NCBI RefSeq assembly: GCF_022288805.1
Contig: NZ_JAKOPM010000023.1
Coordinates: forward strand, 1-30,984
Direction of reading: 5' to 3'
Source of the DNA: Corynebacterium yonathiae
GTDB lineage: Bacteria > Actinomycetota > Actinomycetes > Mycobacteriales > Mycobacteriaceae
DNA length: 30,984 nt
In this document: positions 1 to 8,663 of the stretch, one piece after another
Layout of the letters: every line of letters starts with the position of its first letter
Numbering within the stretch: position 1 is the first letter of the stretch
Notes under the pieces: generated by a model
What the model was told of the DNA's origin: nothing
What the model saw: the letters and a program-made list of their open reading frames with translations, nothing else
The model's database searches: none
Translations under genes and position numbers: made by a program

Positions 1-64
1 TAAGCCTGCACACGCTGATGGTACTGCAACCGGGAGGTTGTGGGAGAGTAAGTCACCGCCGACA
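1..64 (+). rRNA. rrf: 5S ribosomal RNA, 3' end (partial)
   Basis: The first ~64 bases match the 3' half of an actinobacterial 5S rRNA: TAAGCCTGC at the very start, then TGATGGTACTGC, a GC-rich helix, GAGAGTAAGTCACC and the terminal CGCCGAC. The 5' half and the rest of the rRNA operon lie outside the window to the left. The exact 3' end is uncertain by a few bases. A rho-independent terminator follows about 30 bases later, as expected for the end of an rrn operon. Confidence 0.9.
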
Positions 65-93
65 CCAAACAACAAAACAAAATATTACAGAAG

Positions 94-131
94 CCGTAGG
101 TTTACACGTCCGTGTAGCCCTACGGTTTTTT
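94..131 (+). terminator. rho-independent terminator of the rRNA operon
   Basis: CCGTAGG (94-100) pairs with CCTACGG (119-125). An inner TACACG/CGTGTA helix extends the stem across a two-base mismatch, and a run of six T follows at 126-131. It sits directly after the 5S rRNA, so it most likely ends the rrn transcript. Confidence 0.85.
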
Positions 132-643
132 GCGTTTTACACACTCTTTCAAAGAGCCTAAGCCATGCACAACACAGCACAACTACCAGCGTCCTACTGT
201 TCCCGGCTGTTTTATCTTGGCTGTAGCGTATAAGCCAAAATGGCTGTAAGAGACCTTGGAGGTAACTTTTTATCCACCTTACGAGGCCCCAAGTACTGTT
301 GGGAGCTCAGTGTGGAGCGATATGCCCAGAAATTATTGCCCCGGCGTGTGCGACTGCTATATGAGTCTTGCTAAGTAGCAGTCCCTTCTACAATATGGGG
401 CGATGTGCCGTTGAATCGATGATTGGCTACCCGGCCTTGACTATGGAAGATCTAACAGGCGCTTTGATCATGCCTGAAAAGGCTGGTTCTTCCGCAACGT
501 GTGTGTCAGAGGATGTTCGGTTAGCAAGGTAAGGCTCCCATTGCACCTGACAGGCGCGATCTAAATTCCGGCTTTGTTCCTAGAAGCTGTAGAATAGTGC
601 CGATATATCTGTGCTAGTTCCAACCAAGAAAGGGTAGGGCTGA
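132..643. other. intergenic region between rRNA operon and TPR gene
   Basis: About 510 bases with no ORF I would accept and no tRNA-like cloverleaf. Near its right end is a candidate promoter for the next gene: TAGAAT at 590-595 with a poor -35 (TTCCGG, 566-571). The ribosome binding site AGAAAGGG is at 627-634. An 8-bp perfect inverted repeat, GACTGCTA (352-359) and TAGCAGTC (376-383) with a 16-nt loop, could be an RNA hairpin. It has no T-run directly behind it, so I do not call it a terminator. Confidence 0.5.
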
Positions 644-1453
644 ATGTCGGAGCGCAATCACAATGGGCGAGGTGGACGTGACCGCAAGCCACGCAATAAT
701 AAAGGCCGTGGTTTTAAGGGTGACTCTCGCAAGAAGAAGTCTTTTTCGCCGCAACGCTCCGGTTACCGTGAGGAACGAATCAATCGTCGCATGAGCGATC
801 CAGACATCCCGGCAGAGGTTGATGTCAACGACCTTGACCCGATGGTTCTGCAGGACTTGAAGTCTCTGTCGAAAGAAAACTCCGAGGCCGTTGCCAAGCA
901 TATGATTATGGCCGCAACGTGGATGGAAGACGATCCTAAGCTTGCCCTGCGTCATGCCCGCGCTGCTAAGGATCGAGCTGGCCGCGTGGCAATTGCTCGA
1001 GAAGTCAATGGTATTGCTGCGTATCGCGCCGGAGAGTGGAAGGAAGCATTGGCTGAGCTGCGTGCCGCGCGCCGCATTTCGGGTGGGCCTGGAATGCTTG
1101 CTGTGATGGCTGATTGCGAACGTGGCCTAGGCCGCCCGGAAAAGGCACTCGAATTGGGCCGTGCAGATGAGGCAGCTGAGCTTGATGAGGAATCTAAGAT
1201 TGAGCTAGCTATTGTTCTAGCCGGCGCCCGCCTAGATATGGGCCAGGCTGAGTCCGCGGTTGTCACTATCCAACGCGCTCAGCCGGACCGCACTGCCCGC
1301 GGGGTAAGCGCCTGCCGTCTCGCTTATGCGTATGGCAATGCTCTGCTGGAAGCAGGTCGCAAGGACGAGGCTAAGGAGTGGTTTGAGCACGCCGTATCAA
1401 TTGATGAGGGTGACTGGACCGATGCTGCTGAACGCTTAGAGGAGTGTAAGTAG
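644..1453 (+). CDS. TPR-repeat protein of the Rv1691 type
   Basis: A 269-aa protein that opens the conserved tlyA-nadK-recN block. Its position matches Rv1691 of M. tuberculosis. Residues 1-50 are very basic and rich in Gly, Arg and Lys, look disordered and could bind nucleic acid. Residues ~60-269 are alpha-helical with repeated Ala-rich helix pairs, including one near 'AYGNALLEAGRKDEAKEWFE', which is a typical TPR unit. No enzyme motif or signal peptide is visible. The ATG at 644 has AGAAAGGG in front. The stop shares its last base with the GTG of the next gene (TAGTG), so the two are probably translationally coupled. The molecular role is unknown; protein-protein interaction is an inference from the repeats. 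Confidence 0.85.
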   Translation: MSERNHNGRGGRDRKPRNNKGRGFKGDSRKKKSFSPQRSGYREERINRRMSDPDIPAEVDVNDLDPMVLQDLKSLSKENSEAVAKHMIMAATWMEDDPKLALRHARAAKDRAGRVAIAREVNGIAAYRAGEWKEALAELRAARRISGGPGMLAVMADCERGLGRPEKALELGRADEAAELDEESKIELAIVLAGARLDMGQAESAVVTIQRAQPDRTARGVSACRLAYAYGNALLEAGRKDEAKEWFEHAVSIDEGDWTDAAERLEECK

Positions 1454-2436
1454 TGACGGTACTTAGCAAGCACGATGCTCTACTTCTTGATCTAGACGGA
1501 ACCGTGTGGGAAGGCGGGCACCCTCTTTCTAATGTGGTGGACGTGATTAATACGTGCGGCGTACCGGCGGTGTATGTGACCAACAATGCTTCGCGCAGCC
1601 CAGAGGCAGTGTCCAAGATGCTGGAGGATATTGGGCTCAAGGCGGGCAAGGAGCACATCGTGACCTCTGCACAAGCGGTCCTGCAGCTAGCGGCAGAGGA
1701 AGTTCCCAGCGGTTCAAAACTTCTTATAATTGGTGCTGATCCTCTCCGTGATTTGGCCCGAGACAATGGTTTTGTCGTGGTCGACAGCGCTGATGATAAG
1801 CCTGCTGCCGTTGTACAGGGCTTCGATCGCTCTGTTGGCTGGGAGCAGTTGACTGAAGGAGCACTAGCTATTAGGCAGGGAGCAAAGTTCTTTGCTTCGA
1901 ACCTGGACACGTCGTTGCCCATCGAGAGAGGTCTTGCTGTAGGTAACGGCTCCTTGGTGGCTGCTATCCAGTCTGCCACTGGAGTAGAGCCGGTTTCTGC
2001 AGGCAAGCCAGAGCCCGCCATGTTCACCTTTGCGGCTAAACAGATCGGCGCAAAGAAGCCGCTTGCTGTAGGTGACCGCTTGGATACAGATATTGCTGGT
2101 GGCAATTCCGCTGCCATGGATACCTTTCATGTACTCACCGGCGTCTCAGGAGAATTGGAGCTCATTGAAACTCCTGTGGAGTCACGTCCTAATTTCGTTG
2201 GCGCCGGCATGCATGAATTGGCGCTACCAGTATCCGTCGCGCGTCCAGGAGCACAGGGCGGGTTTACAGCGCGGTGTGATGGACACGACCTTTTGCTGGA
2301 AGGCGGGGATGAAAAATCGACGTCGATTCAGGCATTGCGCACTGTCTTGGAAGTGGCGTGGGCCATGCCGTCTCCTCCGCGCTATATTCAACCGCGTAGT
2401 GAGCGTGCGGAGAAGGTAGTTGCGCAATGGCGGTAA
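1453..2436 (+). CDS. HAD-superfamily phosphatase, NagD/PGP-like (Rv1692 type)
   Basis: A 327-aa cytoplasmic HAD hydrolase. HAD motif I is LLDLDGTVW (residues 11-19, nucleophile Asp13 and acid/base Asp15). Motif II is the YVTNNASRSP stretch near residue 36. The Lys of motif III lies in the SAGKPEP segment, and motif IV is VGDRLDTDI. This arrangement with a cap between motifs II and III is the NagD/phosphoglycolate phosphatase group; the Rv1692 homologue has been reported as a glycerol-3-phosphate phosphatase, so a phosphate-ester substrate of that kind is plausible here. A C-terminal extension of ~75 residues follows the core. The start is GTG, overlapping the previous stop by one base. The 3' end overlaps the next small gene by 10 bases. 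Confidence 0.88.
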   Translation: MTVLSKHDALLLDLDGTVWEGGHPLSNVVDVINTCGVPAVYVTNNASRSPEAVSKMLEDIGLKAGKEHIVTSAQAVLQLAAEEVPSGSKLLIIGADPLRDLARDNGFVVVDSADDKPAAVVQGFDRSVGWEQLTEGALAIRQGAKFFASNLDTSLPIERGLAVGNGSLVAAIQSATGVEPVSAGKPEPAMFTFAAKQIGAKKPLAVGDRLDTDIAGGNSAAMDTFHVLTGVSGELELIETPVESRPNFVGAGMHELALPVSVARPGAQGGFTARCDGHDLLLEGGDEKSTSIQALRTVLEVAWAMPSPPRYIQPRSERAEKVVAQWR

Positions 2437-2588
2437 AGCCACATGATTTTCGGGCCGTAAAGGAACCGGCAGAGATCGATGCTGAAATAGCGGAGATTCT
2501 GGGAGAAGATGCGGCGGATTTAGTCGCTGAAGTTGATCAGCTCAACCGCGCCCATAATGTGTTGCGCGATGCTTTGCAGGAGAACTAA
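2427..2588 (+). CDS. 53-aa conserved small protein (Rv1693 type)
   Basis: An ORF of 53 codons starting at ATG 2427, inside the last codons of the HAD gene, and ending in a TAATG overlap with tlyA (2588). It is rich in Glu, Ala and Asp and should form one or two amphipathic helices (segments near EIDAEIAEILGEDAADLV and AEVDQLNRAHNVLRDAL), perhaps a short coiled coil. There is no signal peptide or metal motif. The M. tuberculosis locus has a small hypothetical gene (Rv1693) at exactly this position, which makes this a real gene rather than a gap. The function is unknown. It could help the neighbouring methylase or simply carry translation through to tlyA. Confidence 0.75.
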   Translation: MAVKPHDFRAVKEPAEIDAEIAEILGEDAADLVAEVDQLNRAHNVLRDALQEN

Positions 2589-3394
2589 TGCCCCCACAAC
2601 GTCGTAGATTAGACGCAGAGCTGGTGCGCCGAAAGATTGCTAGATCGCGTGAACAAGCCCGAGAAATGATTAAGTCGGGGCGCGTTACAGTCGGTGGCTT
2701 CAAGGCACACAAGCCGGCCTCGATTGTAGAGCCCGAAGTCTCAATCAAGGTCGAAGAGGCGGAAGAAGATAAGTGGGCTTCCCGCGGTGCACATAAGCTT
2801 TTAGGGGCCTTGGCGGCGTTTGACGTCGACATGAATGGTCGCATTCTCGATGCTGGCGCGTCTACGGGTGGCTTTACTGACGTGTGTTTGGAACACGGGG
2901 CGCAGGAAGTACTTTCTGTGGATGTAGGGTATGGGCAGTTGCTCTGGCGGCTGCAAAATGATGAACGCGTGAAGGTTTTAGATCGCACCAATATCCGTAA
3001 TCTGACGCTTGAGCTTACCGACGGCCCTTGCGACGGCATGGTAGGAGACCTGTCCTTTATCTCGCTCCGGCTCGTATTGCCCGCCATTGTGCAGTGTCTA
3101 AAAGACGGGGCGTGGTTGCTGCCAATGGTAAAGCCCCAGTTTGAAGTTGGAAAGGACCGCTTGGGAAGCGGTGGCGTGGTCCGTTCGTCTGAGCTGCGCA
3201 AAGAAGTAACCAAGGAAGTAGCTAAGTTTGCCTTGTCGCTCGGGTTGAGCATGCATGGCGCGGTAGCTTCTCCTCTGCCTGGGCCGAGTGGAAATGTGGA
3301 GTACTTCCTGTGGCTGAAAAAGGACGGTCGGCCCACGGATCTGGCTAAAGTGGAAGAAATGATTGACCGCGCAGTCGAGGAAGGCCCGCAATGA
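2588..3394 (+). CDS. tlyA: TlyA rRNA 2'-O-methyltransferase
   Basis: A 268-aa protein of full family length. Residues ~6-65 form an S4 RNA-binding domain (RRRLDAELVRRKIARSREQA, then SGRVTVGG). From ~70 an FtsJ-type SAM methyltransferase follows, with motif I LDAGASTGGFTDVCL and the later segments VDVGYGQL, GDLSFISL and MVKPQFEVG. In mycobacteria TlyA methylates the 2'-OH of cytidines in 16S and 23S rRNA and determines capreomycin susceptibility; its old name 'hemolysin' reflects a cloning phenotype. It overlaps the 53-aa gene at its start (TAATG) and nadK at its end (ATGA), so it belongs to one coupled operon. Confidence 0.93.
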   Translation: MPPQRRRLDAELVRRKIARSREQAREMIKSGRVTVGGFKAHKPASIVEPEVSIKVEEAEEDKWASRGAHKLLGALAAFDVDMNGRILDAGASTGGFTDVCLEHGAQEVLSVDVGYGQLLWRLQNDERVKVLDRTNIRNLTLELTDGPCDGMVGDLSFISLRLVLPAIVQCLKDGAWLLPMVKPQFEVGKDRLGSGGVVRSSELRKEVTKEVAKFALSLGLSMHGAVASPLPGPSGNVEYFLWLKKDGRPTDLAKVEEMIDRAVEEGPQ

Positions 3395-4275
3395 CACGAG
3401 AAATCCTGTTGGTTCCTCATGCCAACCGCAAGGAGAATCTGCAGGCGACGTCGCGTGCGGCGGAGCTATTGCAGGATGCGGGAATTACCGTCCGGGTGTG
3501 CGCGGACGAGAATGTGCTGCCGGGATTGAAGCATGTGTTCCACACCGAAGATGCAGCCAGAGGGTGCGAATTGGTGTTGGTACTGGGCGGCGATGGTACT
3601 TTCCTCCGTGCTGCGGATATGGCGCGTGCCGTAGATATTCCGGTACTGGGGATCAACCTCGGACACGTAGGATTTCTGGCTGAGTGGGAGGTCGAGTCTC
3701 TTGACCAGGCTTTGGTGCGGGTGATCGAAAAGAGGTACCGCATTGAGGACCGTCTTACTATTGATGTGTCAATCTTTGATGAAGAAGGAAATCTTCTCAA
3801 TCGCAGCTGGGCTTTGAACGAGGCATCGGTGGAAAATCAAAACCGATCCGGCGTTTTGGACGCGATTTTGGAAATCGACCGCAGGCCGGTGTCTTCTTTT
3901 GGCTGCGATGGGGTGCTTATCTCCACTCCTACTGGGTCGACCGCTTATGCGTTTTCCGCAGGTGGTCCGGTGCTGTGGCCCTCGCTTGATGCGATTTTGG
4001 TAGTGCCGAACAATGCACATGCACTCTTTACCAAGCCCTTGGTTGTCTCGCCTAATTCCTTGGTAGCGGTTGAATCCACGATGCGTACTACCCCGGCTAC
4101 CGTAATTTTGGATGGTTTCCGCGAATTCGCAATGCCACCAGGTGCTCGCGTGGAGGTCGTGCGGGGCGAGCATCCGGTGCGGTGGGTACGCTTGGATGAC
4201 CAACCTTTTACTGACCGTTTAGTGTCGAAGCTGCGCCTGCCCGTAGAAGGGTGGCGCGGACCGAAGGAGAAGTAG
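3391..4275 (+). CDS. nadK: NAD kinase
   Basis: A 294-aa ATP/polyphosphate-NAD kinase (PpnK) that makes NADP from NAD in the cytoplasm. The signature GGDGT is at residues 66-70, followed by LGINLGHVGFLAEWE. The second conserved block (DGVLISTPTGSTAYAFSAGGP) and the NDE-like segment ALNEASVEN are present. Length is normal. The start ATG overlaps the tlyA stop (ATGA), and the stop shares a base with the GTG of recN (TAGTG). The tlyA-nadK-recN order is conserved across actinobacteria. Confidence 0.95.
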   Translation: MTREILLVPHANRKENLQATSRAAELLQDAGITVRVCADENVLPGLKHVFHTEDAARGCELVLVLGGDGTFLRAADMARAVDIPVLGINLGHVGFLAEWEVESLDQALVRVIEKRYRIEDRLTIDVSIFDEEGNLLNRSWALNEASVENQNRSGVLDAILEIDRRPVSSFGCDGVLISTPTGSTAYAFSAGGPVLWPSLDAILVVPNNAHALFTKPLVVSPNSLVAVESTMRTTPATVILDGFREFAMPPGARVEVVRGEHPVRWVRLDDQPFTDRLVSKLRLPVEGWRGPKEK

Positions 4276-5945
4276 TGCTCGTCGATATTTCCATCAATGA
4301 TCTGGGCGTCATTAGCCAGAGCTCTGCGGAGCTATCCGCAGGTCTGACCGTGCTTACCGGTGAGACCGGTGCGGGTAAGACCATGGTGGTTACTGGATTG
4401 CGGCTCTTAGCAGGTGGACGCGCAGATGCTTCCCGGGTACGTGATGGTGCCAAGAAGGCCGCAGTGGAGGGCCATTTTTCCTCCTCGAGGGAATCCATCC
4501 GAGAGCTGGTGGAGTCAGTTGGCGGGGATGCTGATGAGAATGGCGAATACATCGTCTCGCGTACGGTTTCTGCCGCTGGTAGATCGAGAGCCTATTTGGG
4601 CGGCCGCGCGGTACCGGCGGCAACGTTGGGCGAGTTCGCGCGCGAGCTCATTACGGTCCACGGACAAAATGATCAGCTTCGTTTGCTTGCGCCTGAGGAG
4701 CAACTCGGCGCTGTAGACCGAGCAGATCCAAAATTGGCGGGCGTGCGCCAGCGTTATACCGAAGCTTTTAAAAAATGGCGCAGCCTGGCCAAGGACTATA
4801 AGCGGCGTACGGAACAGCGCCGCGAACTCGCCCAGGAGGTCGACCGCCTGCAATTCGCGGTGGATGAGATCGATGGTATCGCCCCGGAACCCGGTGAGGA
4901 CGAGGAATTGGTGCAGCTGGTTCGCAAGCTGCAAGACGTCGATGGGCTTCGCGAATCCGCGGAGGTAGCGCTGGCTTCCATCGATGGAACTGAGGAAATG
5001 GAGGAAGCTGCCTCAGCTTTGCTGGGCCGGGCGGTTTCGGCATTGGCAGGATCGACCGATAAGGAATTGGCAGCATTAGGTGAGCGACTCAGCGAGATCA
5101 CCGCGCAGCTGGGGGATATTTCCGGAGAGCTTGGGGGCTATTTGGCGGGGTTGCCGGCGGATCCGCACCTTTTGGAGAAGTCCTTGCAGCGGCAGCAAGA
5201 ATTGCGCACATTGACCAGAAAATATGCTGGGGATATTGATGGCGTCGTGGCGTGGCGCAATAAGGCCGCTGCACAGCTCGAATCCATGGATACCTCCACA
5301 GAAGCTCTCGAGGAATTGAAAAAGCAGGTCAAGAATGCTGAGTCGGTAATGATCGAGCGGGCTGGGGAGCTGACAAAGGGGCGTCGGAAAGCGGCAAAGG
5401 CCCTTGGAGAGCAGGTAACGCGAGAGCTCCATGGCCTGGCCATGCCAAATTCCACCTTGACGGTGGAGCTTGCGCAGGCGAAATACTCTAAATCTGGCGC
5501 CGACGCGGCTGAGCTGCAGTTAAACGGCAAACCCATTGCGTCCGCTGCTTCAGGCGGTGAACTTTCCCGCGTCATGTTGGCCTTGGAAGTTGTGTTGGCG
5601 GAAGAAGACGGCGCCACGCTGGTATTCGATGAGGTAGACGCCGGGGTGGGCGGCCGTGCTGCGGTGGAGATCGGCCGCCGCCTGGCACGCTTGGCCGTGC
5701 ACAACCAGGTTATTGTGGTGACACACCTGCCGCAGGTGGCCGCGTACGCTGATGCTCATTTACATGTCTCTAAGGAGAAATTTACCTCCGGTGTGGCAGA
5801 ACTATCGCAGGAAGAACGTGTAGAGGAATTGGCCCGCATGCTGGCAGGCTTGGATGATACTGAGACCGGCCGCGCGCACGCGCAAGAGCTTTTTGACCGC
5901 GCACAGGAAGAAGCTTCCGCGCGCCTCACCCACTCGCACTCATAA
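4275..5945 (+). CDS. recN: DNA repair protein RecN
   Basis: A 556-aa SMC-like ATPase that acts in double-strand break repair. The N-terminal Walker A GETGAGKT is at residues ~29-36. A long charged coiled-coil section runs from ~150 to 370. The C-terminal ATPase half carries the signature ASGGELSRVMLALEV (~425-440), Walker B TLVFDEVDAGVGG and the VTHLPQVAAYAD switch region. I chose GTG 4275 as start because AAGGAG lies 5 bases upstream and the codon overlaps the nadK stop. An in-frame ATG at 4251 would add eight unconserved residues within nadK. Confidence 0.93.
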   Translation: MLVDISINDLGVISQSSAELSAGLTVLTGETGAGKTMVVTGLRLLAGGRADASRVRDGAKKAAVEGHFSSSRESIRELVESVGGDADENGEYIVSRTVSAAGRSRAYLGGRAVPAATLGEFARELITVHGQNDQLRLLAPEEQLGAVDRADPKLAGVRQRYTEAFKKWRSLAKDYKRRTEQRRELAQEVDRLQFAVDEIDGIAPEPGEDEELVQLVRKLQDVDGLRESAEVALASIDGTEEMEEAASALLGRAVSALAGSTDKELAALGERLSEITAQLGDISGELGGYLAGLPADPHLLEKSLQRQQELRTLTRKYAGDIDGVVAWRNKAAAQLESMDTSTEALEELKKQVKNAESVMIERAGELTKGRRKAAKALGEQVTRELHGLAMPNSTLTVELAQAKYSKSGADAAELQLNGKPIASAASGGELSRVMLALEVVLAEEDGATLVFDEVDAGVGGRAAVEIGRRLARLAVHNQVIVVTHLPQVAAYADAHLHVSKEKFTSGVAELSQEERVEELARMLAGLDDTETGRAHAQELFDRAQEEASARLTHSHS

Positions 5946-5963
5946 TCACGCCAAAATAGGGCC

Positions 5964-7115
5964 ATGGCTCTGTTTTCCCGTAACCCCGATCAGCCTGGTG
6001 TGCTGCGTGATTGCACTCCGGGTGCCAAAGGGATGAAAAAGTTTAGTGAAGGCGATATCGCCGTAATTGATGCGGCAAATATTTCTCGCCACGAGGCTCA
6101 GACCCTCGTAGACCTTAAGCCCTCCGCAGTGATTAATGTGGCGGATTTTTCTACCGGAACGGTCCCCAACTATGGTCCGCACATCTTGCTCGACGCCGAC
6201 ATTGCCCTCGTAGAGGGCGTTGGCCAGTCTTTCGTTTCTGAGTTTAAGGAAGGAAAGAAGGCGCGTATCGGAGAGGACGGTACGGTCTTTAGCGGAGACA
6301 AGGCCCTAGGAACCGGACGCGTGGTTACTCGGGAACGAGCAGAGAAGAACTTCACTTCGGCGCAGGGAGCGCTCATTGACCACATGGAATCCTTCTTCGG
6401 CAATTCCATTGACTTTATTAACTCGGAGGGCCCGCTGTTTATCGACGGCCTCGGGGTCCCCGCTTCCGGCTCTGAGATTGCCGGCCGAAAGGTAATCCTG
6501 TTCTCGCCGACTGACCGGCACCGCGAGCAGCTTAAGCAGCTGCGAAACTTTATCCGCGAGTATGAGCCGCTGTTAATCACGGTAGGAGCGGCGGCAGACT
6601 CTCTGCTGGCACAGGGCTATAAGCCAGATTTCATCATCGGTGATCCCAATGGTGTGAGCGATGAGGCCCTGCGTTGCGGAGCCCGCGTGGTCGTACCCGC
6701 GGATCCGGAAGGCGAGGCAGAAGGCCTTGATCGCATCCAGGATCTCGGGATTGGCGCCATGACCTTTCCAGCTGCAACGCATTCAGGTACTGACTTGGGC
6801 CTGCTATTTGCTGACTATCACGGTGCGGACCTTATCGTGCAAGCCGGCGGTGGGGTAGACCTCGATGATATTTTTGCGGATCGTACCAATCCCTCGGCGG
6901 TACTTTCCCGGCTCAAGGCCGGCACGAAGGTAGTGGACGCGGATGCGGTGATTAATCTCTACAGTGCACCTTCATCCAACCTCGGCTGGTTGTGGGCGCT
7001 GCTAGGAATCCTGGTTGCGATTGCGGCGGTAATCCTCATCGTCGGCTTTGGCGGCAGCCAGGACTTTGCTAGCAACCTCAGCGAAACCTGGTCCAGCCTC
7101 TTTGGGGGCGCATAG
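5964..7115 (+). CDS. steA: SteA-like cytokinetic protein with thiamine-pyrophosphokinase-like domain
   Basis: A 383-aa protein at the Rv1697 position. Residues ~185-300 resemble the thiamine pyrophosphokinase fold (PLLITVGAAADSLLAQGY, then PDFIIGDPNGV and MTFPAATHSGTDLGLL). A single transmembrane helix lies near residues 340-363 (WLWALLGILVAIAAVILIVG), leaving a short ~20-residue tail. In C. glutamicum SteA works with the next gene product SteB in daughter-cell separation and envelope integrity. Only 3 bases separate this gene from steB/mctB, which supports joint expression. Enzyme activity is not established for this family, and I do not infer thiamine synthesis. Confidence 0.85.
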   Translation: MALFSRNPDQPGVLRDCTPGAKGMKKFSEGDIAVIDAANISRHEAQTLVDLKPSAVINVADFSTGTVPNYGPHILLDADIALVEGVGQSFVSEFKEGKKARIGEDGTVFSGDKALGTGRVVTRERAEKNFTSAQGALIDHMESFFGNSIDFINSEGPLFIDGLGVPASGSEIAGRKVILFSPTDRHREQLKQLRNFIREYEPLLITVGAAADSLLAQGYKPDFIIGDPNGVSDEALRCGARVVVPADPEGEAEGLDRIQDLGIGAMTFPAATHSGTDLGLLFADYHGADLIVQAGGGVDLDDIFADRTNPSAVLSRLKAGTKVVDADAVINLYSAPSSNLGWLWALLGILVAIAAVILIVGFGGSQDFASNLSETWSSLFGGA

Positions 7116-7118
7116 AGC

Positions 7119-8021
7119 ATGGCAAAGACTGAGCTTATAGCAGGTTTGGGCTTCGGGGCCGCAGTAGGCGTAGCGTTGGGCGCGTTGGTAATCGCACCCA
7201 ACCTGACCACCAGCACGGCCGACAACGATCCGATCCGCGAGGAGCACCGAAAGGTGGTCCAAGACAATAAGATTCTCCAGACCCAGAATGAAGCTAGCGA
7301 TAAGATAGTGGCCGGTTCTGGCGCAGAATTGGTTGATGGTACTTTGTCTCAACGCCCAGTGCTCATCGTCACTACCGATGATGCCAATGGCGGCGACGTG
7401 GATGCCATTAGGAAGCTGTTGGAGTCTTCCGATGCCACCGAGGCCGGTGAGATTAAGCTGACCAAAGATTTCCTGCGCCCGGAGACTAAAGATAAGCTCG
7501 TGCCCATCTTGAAGGACGCTGCGCCCAAGAAGGCGGATACTAAGGGCCCAGAATCGGCAGGCGCCCTCAGCGGTGAGGTATTGGGTACTGCACTGTCTAT
7601 GGACCCTGAAAGCACGAAGCCTTTGGCCTCGGTAGAAGAACGAGCGGAGCTGCTCCACGAGCTGCGCGACGAGGGCTTTATCGACTATGAGGATGGAACC
7701 ATCGTTCCCGCTCAAGCCATTATTGTGGTTTCTGGTAGCGGCCTGCGCGGCTACCCCTCCGGCGCCCTGGCGGAATTTGCTACCGGCTTAGATGATGTTA
7801 ATGGATCCGTGGTGCTGAGCGGGCGCATTAAGCAGACTCAGGATGATAAAGCACTAGCCCAGGTGCGCGATCAGGATGCGAAGTTGTCTACGGTCGATAG
7901 CACAGAGCGGGCTTTGGAGCGCATCGCGGTTATCTTGGCTACCCAGGAGCAACTCGATGGCGGCCAGGGCGATTATGGTGCCGCCGAAACAGCAGATTCT
8001 GCCCTGCCGGGAAAGGAGTAA
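7119..8021 (+). CDS. steB: SteB / MctB-family membrane-anchored envelope protein
   Basis: A 300-aa protein with one N-terminal membrane helix (residues ~6-28, AGLGFGAAVGVALGALVIAP). A short coiled coil follows (~38-60, EEHRKVVQDNKILQTQNEA), then a long extracytoplasmic domain with Rossmann-like segments (RPVLIVTTDDANG, AQAIIVVSGSGL). It is the homologue of Rv1698 (MctB), described as a copper-related outer membrane channel in mycobacteria, and of SteB in C. glutamicum, described in cell separation with SteA. The pairing with steA favours the cell-separation role. It is followed after 3 bases by the NUDIX gene, where related genomes have pyrG. Confidence 0.85.
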   Translation: MAKTELIAGLGFGAAVGVALGALVIAPNLTTSTADNDPIREEHRKVVQDNKILQTQNEASDKIVAGSGAELVDGTLSQRPVLIVTTDDANGGDVDAIRKLLESSDATEAGEIKLTKDFLRPETKDKLVPILKDAAPKKADTKGPESAGALSGEVLGTALSMDPESTKPLASVEERAELLHELRDEGFIDYEDGTIVPAQAIIVVSGSGLRGYPSGALAEFATGLDDVNGSVVLSGRIKQTQDDKALAQVRDQDAKLSTVDSTERALERIAVILATQEQLDGGQGDYGAAETADSALPGKE

Positions 8022-8024
8022 CCC

Positions 8025-8663
8025 ATGGCGCATGACTTCAAGGTGCTTGATTCGCAGCTGCTTGTCGACGCCCCCATTCTCGCCCTTCGCCGCGACGAAG
8101 TGGTAATGCCCGGCGATGTGTCCGCTTCCCGTGAGGTAGTCGAGCACCTGGGGGCGGTAGCTGTAGTAGCTATGGACCCAGACGAGCGTATTGCGATGGT
8201 GTATCAGTACCGTCATAGCGTGGGCAAGCGTTTATGGGAGCTGCCGGCAGGATTGCTCGATGTACGTGGTGAAGATGAGCTAACCGGTGCGCAACGCGAA
8301 TTGCAGGAAGAAGCCGGCTTAAGCGCACAGAAGTGGTCCGTGCTGACGGACCTGGTGACTTCACCCGGATTCTGTGAAGAGGCGGTCCGCGTATTCCTAG
8401 CCTCGGGCCTTAGCAACGTCCCACGGATGGAGGTTACTGGGGATGAAGAAGCCGATATGGAAATCGCATGGGTAAAGCTAGACGATGCCGTCGATAGAGT
8501 GCTGAGAGGCGAAATCGTCAACTCCATCGCGTGCAGCGGTATCTTGGCCGCCTACGCAGTTTTGCGCGGCGGCAAGGAGACCCGCAGCGTGGAGGAGCCA
8601 TTTACCCTGCGGCCGACGTCGATGAGCTCCCGCCGCACGGGCGCGGACCTAAAGAAGCTGTGA
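8025..8663 (+). CDS. NUDIX hydrolase, ADP-ribose pyrophosphatase-like
   Basis: A 212-aa cytoplasmic NUDIX enzyme. The NUDIX box G-x5-E-x7-REL-x-EE-x-G-L is complete at residues ~76-99 ([15 protein letters not shown] then RELQEEAGL). The upstream segment [17 protein letters not shown] is typical of ADP-ribose pyrophosphatases (Rv1700 type). The enzyme should hydrolyse ADP-ribose or similar nucleoside diphosphate derivatives using Mg2+. ATG 8025 has a strong AAAGGAG ribosome site. The last bases overlap the xerD start (GTGA, 8660-8663). Confidence 0.9.
   Translation: MAHDFKVLDSQLLVDAPILALRRDEVVMPGDVSASREVVEHLGAVAVVAMDPDERIAMVYQYRHSVGKRLWELPAGLLDVRGEDELTGAQRELQEEAGLSAQKWSVLTDLVTSPGFCEEAVRVFLASGLSNVPRMEVTGDEEADMEIAWVKLDDAVDRVLRGEIVNSIACSGILAAYAVLRGGKETRSVEEPFTLRPTSMSSRRTGADLKKL

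Noticed and set aside
38..226. 62-codon ORF running through the rRNA terminator
   Set aside because: It overlaps the 5S rRNA end and its terminator, has no ribosome site and shows low-complexity composition.
217..238. TTGGCT/AGCCAA inverted repeat after the 5S rRNA
   Set aside because: Only 6 bp with a 10-nt loop and no T-run; expected by chance in a 500-base gap.
1371..2117. 248-codon - strand ORF opposite the HAD gene
   Set aside because: It lies antisense to a clear HAD phosphatase with all motifs. Its Ser/Ala/Pro-rich composition is the usual reverse-frame shadow in GC-rich coding DNA.
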